A stretch of DNA of 64,000 nucleotides from Odontesthes bonariensis (Eukaryota > Chordata > Actinopteri > Atheriniformes > Atherinopsidae), in the NCBI RefSeq assembly GCF_027942865.1, contig NC_134515.1:3790839-3854838 (forward strand). Reading direction: 5' to 3'. Position 1 is the stretch's first letter. Each line of letters opens with the position of its first letter. The notes under the pieces were generated by a model. It was given only the letters and a program-made list of their open reading frames with translations, was not told the DNA's origin and ran no database searches. Shown in pieces: positions 44,543 through 55,747 of this stretch. Made by a program: the position numbers and the translations under genes.

Positions 44543-45653
44543 CACTATATCGCCAAAAGTATTTACTACCTCGTCCAAATAATCAAATGCAGGTGTTCCA
44601 ATCACTTCTATAGCCACAGGTGTATAAGTTCAAGCACCTAGGCATGCAGACTGCCTCTGTAACATCTGTGCAACAAGTCCAGTTGTGAAATTTCCTCCCT
44701 ACTAAATATTCCACAGTCAGCTGTCAGTGGTATTATAACAAAGGGGAAGCGATTGGGAACGACAGCAGCTCAGCCAGGAAGTGGTCGGCCAGGTAAAATG
44801 ACAGAGCGGGGTCAGAGGATGCTGAAGGCTCATAGTGCGCAGAGGTCGCCAACTTTCTGCAGAGTCGGTCGCTACAGACCTCCAGACTTCATGTGGCCTT
44901 CAGATTAGCTCGAGAACAGTGCATGGAGAGCTTCATGGAACGGGTTTCCATGGCAACTGCATCCAAGCCATACATCACCAAGTGCAATGCAAAGCGTCGG
45001 ATGCAGCGGTGTAAAGCACGCCGCCGCTGGACTCAGAGCAGTGGAGACGCGTTCTCTGGAGTGACCAATCATACGCTTCTCCATCTGGCAATCTGAGGAG
45101 GAGTCTGGGTTTGGCAGTTGCCATGGGAACGGTGCTTGTCTGGCTGCATTGTGCCGAGTGTAAAGCTTGGTGGAGGGGGGATTATGGTGTGGGGTTGTTC
45201 TTCAGGAGCTGGGCTTGGCCCCTTAGTTCCATTGAAAGGAACTCTGAATGCTTCAGCATACCAAGAGATTTTGGACCGTTTCATGCTCCCAACTCTGGGG
45301 AAACAGATTGGGGAAACAGTTTGTGGAAACAGTTTGGGGAAACAGTTTGGGGGAACAGTTTGGGGGAAACAGTTTTGGCAAACAGTTTGGGGAAACAGTT
45401 TGGGGGAACAGTTTGGGGGAAACAGTTTTGGGAAACAGTTTGGGGAAACAGTTTGGGGAAACAGTTTGGGGAAACAGTTTGGGGAAACAGTTTGGGGAAA
45501 CAGTTTGGGGATGGCCCCTTCCTGTTCCAAAATGACTGCGCATCAGTGCACAAAGCAAGGTCCATAAAGGATGAGCCAGTTTGGTGTGGAAGAACCTGAC
45601 CGGCCTGCAGAGTCCTGACCTCAACCCGATAGAACACTTTTGGCAATATAGTG
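44543..45653 (+). mobile_element. Tc1-like element with TA target duplication, transposase decayed
   Basis: The ends are CACTATATCGCCAAAAGTAT and inverted CACTATATTGCCAAAAGTGT, with TA on both sides (44541-44542, 45654-45655). Inside, transposase remnants read [40 protein letters not shown] and, near the end, SPDLNPIEHFW. The stretch before the last catalytic block is replaced by a 13-bp tandem repeat at 45296-45510. It lies in the third intron of the receptor tail. Confidence 0.85.
45296..45510. repeat. 13-bp tandem repeat (GGGGAAACAGTTT)n
   Basis: About 15 units with length variants of 12-15 bp, inside the Tc1-like element. The [13 protein letters not shown]-type frames on the plus strand and the matching minus-strand frames are produced by the repeat. 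Confidence 0.95.
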
Positions 45654-45699
45654 TACATCTAGTTGGTGCTACTCCACCTCACACAGCAGCTCAGGTCTT

Positions 45700-46130
45700 T
45701 CCCCGTCGGCGATATGACGTTCGACGTGCTGGCGAGCCCCTCCTCCCGGCCAGGCTCCAGAGGGGTGCCCTGGTGTCGGTTTTCCTGGTTACTCCATTGA
45801 GGCCTTTGCCTCTCTTTCTGTCTGACCCCTCCTCCGAGACAAATTTGCCTGGGTATACCCCACCAGGGGCTAATACCCCCCCAACAACACAACTCTCAGG
45901 AATCAAGGGGGTACTCAAACTCCTCCACCCCGATGAGATACAGATTCTTTGGTGGAGAATCCCGTTATTAGCATTTGAAGCCATCCATCCATCCATTCTA
46001 TACCCGCTGAATTCGTCGGTCGGGTCACGGGGGGGGGGGGGGGGGGCTGGAGCCTATCCCAGCTATTGATTTGAAGCCAAATCATTAAAAATCTAGATTT
46101 CTTTCTCCTTCTTTCTCCCTTTTTTCCACA
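45700..46130. repeat. Unclassified teleost repeat sequence with poly-G
   Basis: Contains CCATCCATCCATCCATTC, a 17-18-base G run at 46029-46046 and CTGGAGCCTATCCCAGCT. This is a combination common in fish repeats. No gene. Confidence 0.5.
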
Positions 46131-46490
46131 GATGTTTGTGGGGTAATACAACCTGGACCAACAGTTTCTATAGTGTGTGAGAATCGGAGGCTTTCCACAG
46201 GGATTAAATGTGTCACGTCCATGGGGGTTTTTGCCATGTTTTTAGTTTTTGTCTAGTTTTTTAGTTTTGTCATGTTTTGGTTTTCTCCCATGGCTAGTTT
46301 CTTAGTTGAGGTCTTGTATTTAGTTTTGCCATTGTTTTCCACACAGTTTCTGTTTGCTCTCCCATCACATTCATTCAAGCCACCTGTAGTATTATCATCA
46401 GCTGCACTCACTCACCAATCACCCTCCACAGTATTTAGGCTCCCGGTTTGTTCATGCACTTTGTCAGATCCTTGCACAACCCAAGTCTAG

Positions 46491-46579
46491 TCTCGTCTCG
46501 TCTCGTCTCGTCTCGTCTCGTCTCGTCTCGTCTCGTCTCGTCTCGTCTCGTCTCGTCTCGTCTCGTCTCGTCTCGTCTA
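46491..46579. repeat. (TCTCG)n pentanucleotide microsatellite
   Basis: About 17 perfect units, followed by TCTAG and CTAGCC variants to about 46640. Confidence 0.95.
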
Positions 46580-47199
46580 GTCTAGCCCTAGGCTAGCCAA
46601 GCCAAGCCTAGCCAAGCCTAGCCCAGCGCTAGCCATAGCCATGTTTTGGTTTCCCACAGTCTAGTTTTGTCATTCAGCTCAGCCGCGCTTTGTTTTTACC
46701 TTGTTTGAATTAATAAGTGTCCTTCCATGCCTCGCACCCACCTTTCTGACAAAATGTTAGACTCTTACAACAAGACTCTTACTCTTACAACAAGAGTCCT
46801 AAAATGACTTTGATGCTGAACAAAATTTTAAAAAGGTGGTTATTTTTCAGGAAGTTTAAGAAACTAAAATGTGTTTGTGTCTTTCAGGTCCTGGTGAGCA
46901 AACAGTGCACGACACCAACACTGAGGTGAGTTTGAGGAACTTAAGAGACATTTTTAGTGTTTGTGAAGCTTCTTGAAATGATCACATAACTAATTCCTCT
47001 TTTGAATACCAATGAAACGTGTCAGGGTGAGAGAAAGGACAAACGGAGATCTCCTCCTGCAGAAATCTCCACAGTTTACTCTTGTGCCACGTTCATCAAA
47101 TCAACTGGAGCTGAAACCAGTGACGACTACAGCCTCGCCATGGCAGTCAGTCCTCAACACAAAGTAAGCAAAGGGTGCAGCTTGAGCTGCATTCTGTAA

Positions 47200-48640
47200 A
47201 AAAAAAGATTTCTTCATCAGCTGTCAGCCATTTTATTCATGCAACAGTCAGTTTCCAGCCTGTTCTGATGCCCAGACGGTCAGATTCTGTCATTCCACCG
47301 AAGGTCCGGTCCTCTCAAACACGTGCACAACACACACGTGCACTTCTTCTCCATCCTCCTGCCTGTGAGCTACTTTAACTGTTCTGTGGAGGAGAGGCCA
47401 CAGGACGGCCTCTAAGTGAGGATGCACAGCTGTGTCCTTTTGCAAAAGTGTTTTTGGCTTCTGTATAAAACAGGAAGTGTCATTTTAATTCTGTGTTAAA
47501 AAGGAAATGTGTAGATCTTCACAAATACCTGGACGGGTGATTGCAGCTATTTTACAACAAGCCTGAGCAATAAACTCCTTTTTATCAGCTAATATTTTAG
47601 TAGATATGAAAGTTAAATGATACACTTCTACATAATCTGATGCTGCATTCGATGACTTGTTTGCAACGACCCCGACAGAACAACATGGTAAGCTCACAGT
47701 TTGTCCTTTTTCAGAGAAGCAGCTGGTGTGAAATGGACTAACATGTTGGTCAAACGGTGACTTCCTCTCCGGCAGTGTGCAGAGCAACAGAAGCACTTCC
47801 TTTTCTGTCATCACTTCTGCAGGTGGTCCGACCGCTGATGATGTAATCACAGCTGAAACCGTGAGAAGACGCAGTTGTGCCGTCTCCACGAAAAACTTTA
47901 GCACTTCGGAAACATCCGCTGTAACTGAAACTTCTGAAATTTCTGAAGAAATTTTGATGGGTGCCAATCTACTGCCCGCCCTATCAACAAACCCTTTAGT
48001 TGAGTTGAAGCTGAGAGTCTCCTGTCACATATAAACTTTGAATGAGGTCTCTGTGATGTTGTATGGCTGAGTTAAGGCCTCCAAAACAGGGCAGTTTTTG
48101 TAATTTTTGGCTCCACATTTTTCCCATTTTGCCAGAATTCCTTTCGACTGAGAGCCAAATGTAATAGCTCACCGATCGAGGTCGTTGCGCACGCGGCGGT
48201 GGGCTTTTTATGTCGGTCGGACCATCGGTGCTAGACTAGTTGTGCAACGAAATTCATGGCGGAAACAGGAAAATAATAAGAGTCTGGCAACAGAATAATA
48301 TGTGTGTCTAATGCCTTCGGCATTGGCACCCATAACAAGTCTTCGTGGTGTGTTTGAGGTCCACATTGGAAATTCTAAAATCCAAAGCAAACGCCAACAG
48401 TAAAATGTTTGGAAAGCTGTTATAATTGAGCAATGACATCACCTTTTTGGGCTTTTTGAGTCCCTGTCCCTACCCTCTCTCCTCGACTCGCCAGCCTGCA
48501 TCATGAGTAGAGGTTTTAGCTCTTCAGATATGATATGAAGGCAAAGCGTCCTTCTGAGTTACTTAAAAACCGACCGTGGGACATTCAGACTTCGATAGCA
48601 AACATATGTGAAGCTTTTACTCATGAAGCTGTTTGATAAA
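47200..48640. other. No gene confidently recognised; 160-codon minus-strand frame at 47485-47967
   Basis: The minus-strand frame starts MAPIKISSEISEVSVTADVS and has no domain I recognise. Plus-strand frames are shorter. It may be chance. The rest is ordinary non-coding sequence. Confidence 0.4.
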
Positions 48641-48679
48641 CACAGAATAAAAGAGGTGCAGCCGTTCAGGAGTTGAACA

Positions 48680-48805
48680 GCACGTAGGCTTTAAACATGA
48701 AAAACAAGCTGAATTCATCCATCAGCTGTACCTGCTGCGTTCTGCATCATCTTGGAGCATTTAACCTCCACATAGAGGCCTGATGTTGCTTTGGGGCTGC
48801 AGAAC
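48680..48805. repeat. Duplicate of 6845-6965, ending at a rearrangement breakpoint
   Basis: Identical or nearly so to the left copy up to GGGGCTGCAGAAC. The next base begins sequence homologous to the inverted 1150-780 block. Confidence 0.85.
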
Positions 48806-49123
48806 GTTCTTTAATGGGTCTCACACCATCATCTACCTGACATGTGTTTACACTTTAAGAGATTTGACTTATTTTAAATCACTTGATTCATTTTTCTTTT
48901 TTTCTGCGATGGAAAAAAGTTTTAACGTCACATCATTGAAAAAAATCTCAGCCATGAAAGCTAAAAGGTATTCAGCAACGTGTAACCCATTTACACAGAG
49001 GATTCTTTTATGTGAATTCATGTTGATACATTGTGTGAATGTATGAATGAATAAAAGTTTAGTCGGGGATGAAATGCTTATACTTGTGTTTATGAGGCAT
49101 ATTTCATTATTTCACAGCTTTAA
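48806..49123. repeat. Inverted duplicate of 778-1150 (rhamnose-binding lectin intron 1)
   Basis: GTTCTTTAATGGGTCTCACA through TTTCACAGCTTTAA matches the left end on the opposite strand. The TTAA at 49120-49123 is the empty site of piggyBac copy P1. Confidence 0.85.
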
Positions 49124-49844
49124 AAGAGACAGAAACAACCTGTATCTGCCATCTGCCAAATGATCATTTTTAACCTGTGAGCATGAAAGTCTTTTCAGTT
49201 TCTTCAGGTTTTGCCTGTGAAGTTAAAGAGAAAGAACTGAGGTGGGGATAGTGATGGGACCTCTGTCTCTTCTCAGAGCAAAGCACTGTTTTCACTTGTG
49301 ATTATATAATTCAATTTGATTTTATCTATAGAGCGCCAACTCACAGCAAATGTCATCTCAATCCTTAAAGATACAGTCTACGATGAAAACCAGTAATCAT
49401 ACCGAGCCTTATGATTTTTAAAGATATGAAGATTTTACATGATGTTTGATGGTGAAGGTGCAAACATGATGCACATTCCTGTTTCAGTACAAACTCTGAG
49501 CACAGTGAAACTGACCCTTGTGCATAAAAATCCTGGATGTTCTGATCATCCATCCACCTGTTTCCCTCTCACCCTCCTTATGAAAGCTGTAGTTCATGCT
49601 ACTGAAATGTCTCCAGGTTTTGACTCTGTGATCTGAGCCGTTCCTGCATTCCTTCGTCTCTGCCCTCAGACTTTACTGTTTCACTGCAGCCTGATGGTGT
49701 GATCACCATGATCATCATCATTCATGGGGAAGTGGAATTAATTTGTCTGACTCGACATGGAAAAGCCCAATGCTAAAGCAGCTTTAAACAGAAGTAACAG
49801 GACAAGTAAATCAACTAACACTGAGGTTTCTTTTCTCTTTTCAG

Positions 49845-50378
49845 TGCTGGCAGCATCATCTTTGCTGACGTGTTCAGGTCAATACACATTTCATTCTGTT
49901 CTGTAAAACCAAGCCATTGTGAGGCACAGGAGGGAATCCAAACTTTTTACACTTAATCAAGCTTTGTTTTGACTCTATAAGTAACTTTAATGCATGCCAT
50001 GTTATTCAGAGTTGTATAGTTTACAATGAAATGCTGAGGGAGGCGACTCTTAACCCAGAAAGTGGAGATCTGACCTTTTGATCTGTTATCTTGTCAGCAG
50101 TCTTTGTTGATGCAGCTCCCTCCACCATTTAATGAAATAAATATTTCTACATGTATTTATTTATATCAACCTGAAAAGAAAGTGTAGGTGAGAGAGCTGC
50201 TTCAGCACCATAACCAACAGATTTTCTCTTTTATGGAGTAACTATTCACCAAACATTTTGCTTTTCATTCCAGGTTTTGCCGGAGCCGAAGAACCGTTTC
50301 CCTTCGCTGGGACCGCCATAACCACAGAGAGAGTGATCACCTGCGATGACAGTCACAATGTCCAGCGCATGAGCTGCG
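49845..50378 (+). pseudogene. Rhamnose-binding lectin-like gene, exons 2-3 only
   Basis: Exon 2 (49845-49877) encodes LLAASSLLTCS in phase 1-1. Exon 3 (50274-50378) encodes GFAGAEEPFPFAGTAITTER and then VITCDDSHNVQRMSC, the start of a SUEL/rhamnose-binding lectin domain. Exon 1 should lie upstream, but sequence homology to the intron of such a gene ends at 48806 with foreign sequence. A suitable exon 1 exists only at 1230-1260 on the opposite strand. The rest of the domain (GVI..Q.A.YGR and later cysteines) was not found downstream, and the donor after exon 3 (GTACGA) is poor. The family is secreted and binds L-rhamnose and galactose on microbes. This copy looks broken at both ends. Confidence 0.6.
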
Positions 50379-50399
50379 GTACGACTGAGCAGCTCCAGC

Positions 50400-51200
50400 A
50401 CACTCAAAAGTTTGCTGGAAAACAAGTCGAAGTGAACAAGTCGATTCTATTCTTACTTCTCATCTTATCTTAGATAGACTGATAGATAGATTCTTACTCC
50501 TTATTTAGCTCACTTCCTGTTTTATTTTGTAGTATTTACTCCCTCAGTATATTAACTCCTTGGTTTCAGTTATTCCCTGTCGGATCACTGTTTCATGTCC
50601 ATGTCTCAGGCCTTGTTTTTCTAGTGTTTTTACTATGGTTTTGGATCATCAGGAGCTCCTCTGGCCGACCTCCCGGATGACCTCCTGGTTGTCCATCAGA
50701 ACATAAGAAACCCCGAAACATAGGAAAATGCAAAACACAAAATACATGAATCATAGATATATAAATAGACTGATGGTGCTTGGTGCTTTATACAGGCCAA
50801 AAAGTTTAACATTTCTGCATCTTTCAGGAAAAAACAGTAAAGTGTTTATTAATCCAGCTGAATTCCCAGTAAAGCTGCTCTGATTCACATATTTTTCTGT
50901 TTCTTTTCTCAAAACTTGGACTAAAATCAGCCCATTAGGACTACGTGTCAGCTCACTTAAAGCATTTCCAGACTGTCGCTCTGCTCTAATAAAATCCTGA
51001 TTTTATAACCACAGAATCAGCATTAAAGCAGCTTAAAAACAGCGTCTGTGCAGAGAACTCAGCTGAACTCACATGGACCAGGAGCTGCCTCTGTCTGTCT
51101 GAAAGAAACTGAGGCTGATGTAAAACCAGGAAGCTTAGATGTTGGATTTCTTGATAAAACATAAATGAAACATACACAGTTATTATTTCTATACGTTATT
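50400..51200. other. No gene recognised
   Basis: AT-rich sequence with a T-rich teleost-like repeat near 50510-50700. No supported exon. Confidence 0.45.
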
Positions 51201-51209
51201 TAAGGGGTC

Positions 51210-51300
51210 GTATCAAATCAAATCAAATTTATTTATATAGCACATTTCATGTACAAACAATTCAAAGTGCTTTACATAAAATAAAAGCATTGCAGCAGGG
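51210..51300 (+). repeat. Teleost interspersed repeat 3'-end-like fragment
   Basis: TCAAATCAAATCAAATTTAT, then TTATATAGCACATTTCATG and CAAAGTGCTTTACATAAA. This is a very common fish repeat motif. Its class is uncertain. Confidence 0.5.
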
Positions 51301-51964
51301 AGTGGAAGAAGCATTACAAATACATAAAAGAATATAAAGAGAAACAAATAAAATAATTTAAATGAATTTAAAAACAATTTAAAATTTTTGAAAAAAATTT
51401 AAAAACATTGAAAATGTGTCTCTTTATAGATTTATTTATAGGCTATATTTATTCTTTCGTCCACATTAATGCGGGCCCTACGACCGACTCGATGAGTTTT
51501 CGCGGGCTATTACTTTTATTGAAGATTGGAGTTACCATGGCGACGTAATAAGCAAAAAACAGCCCCCCAAAGCCCCCCTAGGAATAAACAGGGGGATGAC
51601 CTGGAAAAATCATAAAAAACCAAAAATTTTGAGCAGTTACTGTGTCATCATGCATTAACCTAGAAACGCCATTCAAATGTCAGTTTGTAGATACGTCCGT
51701 GCTGTGTTCAGAAGTGAAGACGCCATGTCGATACCTGCTACGGATTTCTCTCATTGGTCTGAAGCAGGCCAATAGCGATAGCTGCACAGTGATCACAACA
51801 CAGTGTAGCGAGTGTCGGGACAGAGAGGGCTACGTTCAAGTGTCAAACAAGTATCGGAAATGGTATCGGTACCCTATTTGTTGGTACTCACCGATACCGA
51901 TACCACCATTTTAGTGCCGATCAGGGCCCCGCCCGATACTGGTATCGGTATCGGTGCAACACTA

Positions 51965-52065
51965 GTGCAAACAGATTGATCTGATGTCAAAAAGATAAAG
52001 TGGTTTAACTGCTTGAAAAGCAACATGTTTAAGCTTCATAAAATCAGCTTTCATGCTCCGTGTTC
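51965..52065 (+). repeat. 100-bp direct duplicate of 54113-54210
   Basis: Both read TGCAAACAGATTGATCTGAT through TTTCATGCTCCGTGTTC with about five differences. The left copy follows a GGTATCGGTATCGGTGCA stretch that looks like a transposon end. Confidence 0.75.
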
Positions 52066-52568
52066 AACCAAGCAAACGAACAAAGAACTTTGCCTTTGCC
52101 GCCTCTCTTGGCCTGGTAAAAAACCATTAGCCCTCCCAGGTGCCTGCTCACCTGTGACTGCCTGCCCATCGAATAAAACTCTCCCAGTGTGCCCCAGCTA
52201 ACCAGTGCCTTCAAAATGAAAGCATAGTTAAATACCCAAATTAACTCAAACTATACTAAATATCATAAACAACCAAAAAAGGTGCATTCCCCAAACTAAA
52301 CCCCCAAAAGGTAACTAAATAATAAGTGAGCCAAATATTACAAAATAACAAATAGCTCCGACAGGCCTTTTATGGAAACCAGGTAGTGTTAAACAGAGCC
52401 ATGAGGTCACATTTATTTTCTATATTAACCAGAAACGAAAGACTTTTCAAGTTAACCTTTATTGGTCAAAAACAGTTTCCAATCATGAGAATCAACTTTC
52501 TCTGGAAGCTGGTATTTCAGATTGACCCCGACTCACGTTGGTGTTTGGAAGTGACTCTGCTGTAAAGA

Positions 52569-52576
52569 TATAAAAG
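52569..52576 (+). promoter_or_regulatory. Possible TATA box without a recognised gene
   Basis: TATAAAAG followed by GCTGCTGACAGCACAGAG. The context resembles a short TATA-driven promoter, but no signal-peptide exon is recognised downstream. Confidence 0.2.
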
Positions 52577-53699
52577 CTGCTGACAGCACAGAGAGCTCTG
52601 CTGATTTCTGGGATCCGTTAGTGGCTGAACTTCCACACAAACACATGTTGATCTGCACAGTGTGATTAAACAAGCTGCTAAGTTTACACTGGTGGTAATG
52701 CTCATACCACCAGGTGGCAGCAATGTACTGAAGCTGCTTTAAAATGTGTGTGGGGCTGTGACATGAGATGCTGCTGGGGTAGAAGTTGGAGAAGCTTCAA
52801 AAAGAATGAGAGCGATGCTAACTGCTCCACAACCTGAACCAAAGGCTCGGACACCAACACAGCTGAGGATCAGCTGCAACAATCACAGCTGAATATGAGC
52901 TCTAGCTTGACTTTTGTAGTTCCACCGCATAACTTTGTGAGCTACACAGCTTGACATGCTAACATTTACAGTTCATGTCTGAGCAAATATAAGAAATCTG
53001 ACTGAACTGCAAACCTAGTTATGGTTCTAAGCTGTCATGGAAAGATTTGATGAAATGTGAAGCCCACTAACATCTGGTGTTGTTGAGTATTACAGGAAAA
53101 TGATCAGAATTCAGTCCCGCATCAAGTGACTCTGCAGTGTTCGGGGGTATTTATGGGCTCTGGCTCTGATCAGCATTACTTCTAACCCAACACCTGGATG
53201 CTTACGCCAGTTTTCAATGAGAATGCTGCTCATGGAGCAGCAAGAGTGGGCGTAGTTCACTTTTTCTGCACAGAAAAGACGTGTTTAGTGACCACAGCGT
53301 CCCACATGGAGGGTTTGAACCGGGACAGCAATGACTTAGGGACAAAACTAAACGTGATTGGTCAGTTTTACTGGCTCAGTTGTGATGGAGATATTCATCA
53401 TGTGACTCAACTCAGTGAACACCATGAAGTGTGATGTCAGGTTGTCATGGTCCGTGTTTTTCTGCGTTGGTTTAATAGTTCCTTTCTTATGTTTCGTATT
53501 CTAGTCCATTTCTGTCAGTTATTTATCTCATTGTATATCTTTTTATTTAATTCCTCCGCATGTTTCCTAAAAAGCTGCTGAAGACATGATTATTTCCATC
53601 AAACCACATTCACAGTGTGTTAACAAAAGGTTTTTCTGCCACATTTTGGTGCTGATTTCTTCTGACTGAAATTCAGTTTTTACCTGGTCTTTTGCAGCT

Positions 53700-54050
53700 C
53701 CTGCCATTTGAGGACATCAGCGAAAAGAAGATGACATCATCAAATTCATGCTTTAAATTCGATCTATATTGAATCAATAATCAACCAATCGAATCCTGAA
53801 GAAATCCAAATACACCATTTAGAACAAAGTTCACTTTGTAGCTGTTGGGAGACGAGGCCGGTGACGTTTGGACCACAGTGTTAATACACATGTGATTAGA
53901 TAGTATTGATTTTCTTTAATATGACTCTAATTGTAACACTGATTCAATATCCTTTGTGATTTTTATCAACTCGTCTTTTTCTTTTGTTCTGTTATTCTGC
54001 GTCAGTTTTCTTTGAGCTACATGAATAAACTTTCCTTTCATTTACAGCTT
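53700..54050 (+). other. Possible terminal exon with polyadenylation signal
   Basis: A good acceptor (CTTTTGCAG) at 53699 precedes a frame LPFEDISEKKMTSSNSCFK ending at 53770. AATAAA lies at 54024-54029. It could close the receptor gene whose cytoplasmic exon has a donor at 47164, or the lectin gene at 49845, or neither. Confidence 0.25.
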
Positions 54051-54379
54051 GCAGTCTCGTGGTATTATATCATTATCTGACTTGTTAAACACTGAAGCCA
54101 GACTGAGGTGCAAACAGATTGATCTGATGTCAAAGAGATAAAGTGGTTTAACTGCTTGAAAAGCAACATGTTTAGGCTTTATAAAATCAGCTTTCATGCT
54201 CCGTGTTCGTGAACATGTTTCTGGTCAGAGATGTGAAACTTGGAGTTCTGTTGTTGGATGCAGCATTACTGGGAGGGAAACATGTGACAGGTGCCTCCTC
54301 CTTACCATAGAGTTCCACTTTAAACTAGATTAAACAATACTTAAGTATCAGCACACTGCAGGAGTCTTAAGCCAACCCT

Positions 54380-54590
54380 TGTTAAAACCCATTTTTATTC
54401 CCTGGCTTTTAACCCAGCATGAAACTCTGTTTCTGTTATTGTTTTAATATTGTTTTTGTTTATTATTGTTTTTACAATGTTCTTATGTTTTATGCCTTAT
54501 ATTTTGTGTTTTTCCTCATGTACAGCACTTTGTTTCAGCCACAGCTGTTTTAAAGGGCTTTATAAATAAAGTTGAGTTGAGATAACTGTA
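54380..54590 (+). mobile_element. LINE 3'-end fragment
   Basis: TTTTATTCCCTGGCTTTTAA through TGTACAGCACTTTG and GCTTTATAAATAAAGTTGAG, a typical fish LINE 3' UTR and tail. No coding part retained. Confidence 0.55.
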
Positions 54591-54599
54591 GATAGCTGA

Positions 54600-55386
54600 A
54601 CCATGTTACCTGTTACCTATCCACTTCGTGCCCTGTGGCACATAAGGCCTTCACAGAGCACTTCCACTTCTCCTGGTCAGCTGCTGCAGTCCTCGCTTCA
54701 GCCCATGATGTCCATCCTAGCTCTTTCCTTTCTTTCTCCACAGTACGTCTCCAGGTGGTCTTTGGTCTTCCTTTTCTTCTTTTCCCTTCTGGTGCCCAGG
54801 TCATTGCTATATTGCAGTCGTTGTTGTGGTCCTGCCGTAATATGTGTCCAATCATTTTCCATCTACGTAGCTCCACTTCTTCACTCAAAGCCTTCACCTC
54901 AGCTCTTTCTAGCAGGTCTTCAGTTCTGACGTGGTCTTGCCAATGTATACGGAGTATTCTGCGTAGGCATCTATTATGGAACACATCTACTGCTTTGTTA
55001 TCTCCTTTGTTCATTTTCCATGTTTCACATCCGTACAGCATGACTGGCACTACTAGCGCCTTGAAAAGTCTTAGTTTTGTTCTCCTTGTGATGCTGTTGG
55101 AGCTCCAGATCTTCTTGAGTCTGATGAAAGCACCTCTTGCTTTTGGTAGTCGGTTCTTCAGGTCTTTCATTCCGCCTCCCTCTTTACAAACTGTGGCTCC
55201 CAAGTATGTGAACTGCTCCACCTCTTCAATGTCTTTTCCATTGATCTGGATTCTTTCCTGGTTGCTTGCGTTAATCCTCATTGTTTTAGTTTTTTGTGTG
55301 TTAATCTTTAGACCCACTCGCCTGGCCTCTTCATCCAACCGTGTTGTTTTATTCTGAATTTGTTGTTTTGTTAATGCTAGAACCAT
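54600..55386 (-). mobile_element. RTE-like LINE, reverse transcriptase C-terminal part, open for 257 codons
   Basis: A minus-strand frame begins ALTKQQIQNKTTRLDEEARR and runs through VEQFTYLGATV, TKLRLFKALVVPVMLYGCET, DVFHNRCLRRILRIHWQD, RRWKMIGHILRQDH and KGRPKTTWRRT to a stop near 54613. These are thumb and C-terminal motifs after reverse transcriptase block C in RTE/RTE-X type elements. 5'-truncated, no endonuclease. The frame is intact, so the insertion may be fairly young, but it cannot move by itself. Confidence 0.8.
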
Positions 55387-55479
55387 GTAAACATGAATAT
55401 AAACCCAGAAACAGAGTTTGTTCAGTTCTAAGCAGCTTTAGAGTGAATATCTGCTCTGAGCTCCTTTATTCTCCAACAC

Positions 55480-55570
55480 AGCCTGAACCCTCTCTACATT
55501 TTCAATGCTTTGCGGATGATACTCAGCTGTACTTATCTATGAAACCAATCAGTTGGTTAGAACACAAGCC
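55480..55570 (+). mobile_element. Small LINE reverse transcriptase fragment
   Basis: LHFQCFADDTQLYLSMKP is reverse transcriptase block C from an L2/CR1-type LINE. Little else is retained. Confidence 0.55.
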
Positions 55571-55698
55571 AACACATAAAGTCATATCTTCAAACTCTTT
55601 CCTGCAGGAGCAGGAGATGTATATCCAAAGCTTTGATTTTAGGAGCAGATGTTCGCAAGTCTCTCCAGAGAGAGAAACAAAACAGACTAAAGAAATAT

Positions 55699-55704
<6 letters not shown>

Positions 55705-55744
<40 letters not shown>
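55705..55744. repeat. (TA)n microsatellite
   Basis: About 20 uninterrupted TA units. Confidence 0.95.

Positions 55745-55745
<1 letters not shown>

Positions 55746-55747
<2 letters not shown>

Larger units (their letters stand above)
43105..47199 (+). pseudogene. Immune-type receptor tail: stalk, transmembrane and cytoplasmic exons without ectodomain
   Basis: Four exons fit together in phase: 43105-43207 (Ser/Thr/Pro-rich stalk ending QLQGTTST), 43485-43586 (VLLIVGLTLGFVVVLLSVAL, then LLLFCRRRSSKPLK, a membrane span with a basic stop-transfer), 46888-46925 (GPGEQTVHDTNTE) and 47026 onward (cytoplasmic, with ISTVYSCATF and DDYSLAMAV). The last exon either stops at 47199 or uses a good donor, GTAAGC, at 47164. 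The layout is that of fish immunoglobulin-superfamily receptors of the SLAM/Fc-receptor-like kind. TVYSCA resembles an ITSM (TxYxxV/I) but lacks the final V/I. No signal peptide or Ig-domain exons lie upstream; Harbinger and LTR-like sequence is there instead. The third intron holds a Tc1 element. It may be a dead relic or the tail of a rearranged gene. Confidence 0.5.

Noticed and set aside
45253-45658. Long frames on both strands with [12 protein letters not shown] or PKLFPQTVS repeats
   Set aside because: They are translations of the 13-bp tandem array and do not resemble a protein family.
54635-55357. Plus-strand 240-codon frame
   Set aside because: Antisense of the RTE-like reverse transcriptase frame, which has clear motifs on the minus strand.
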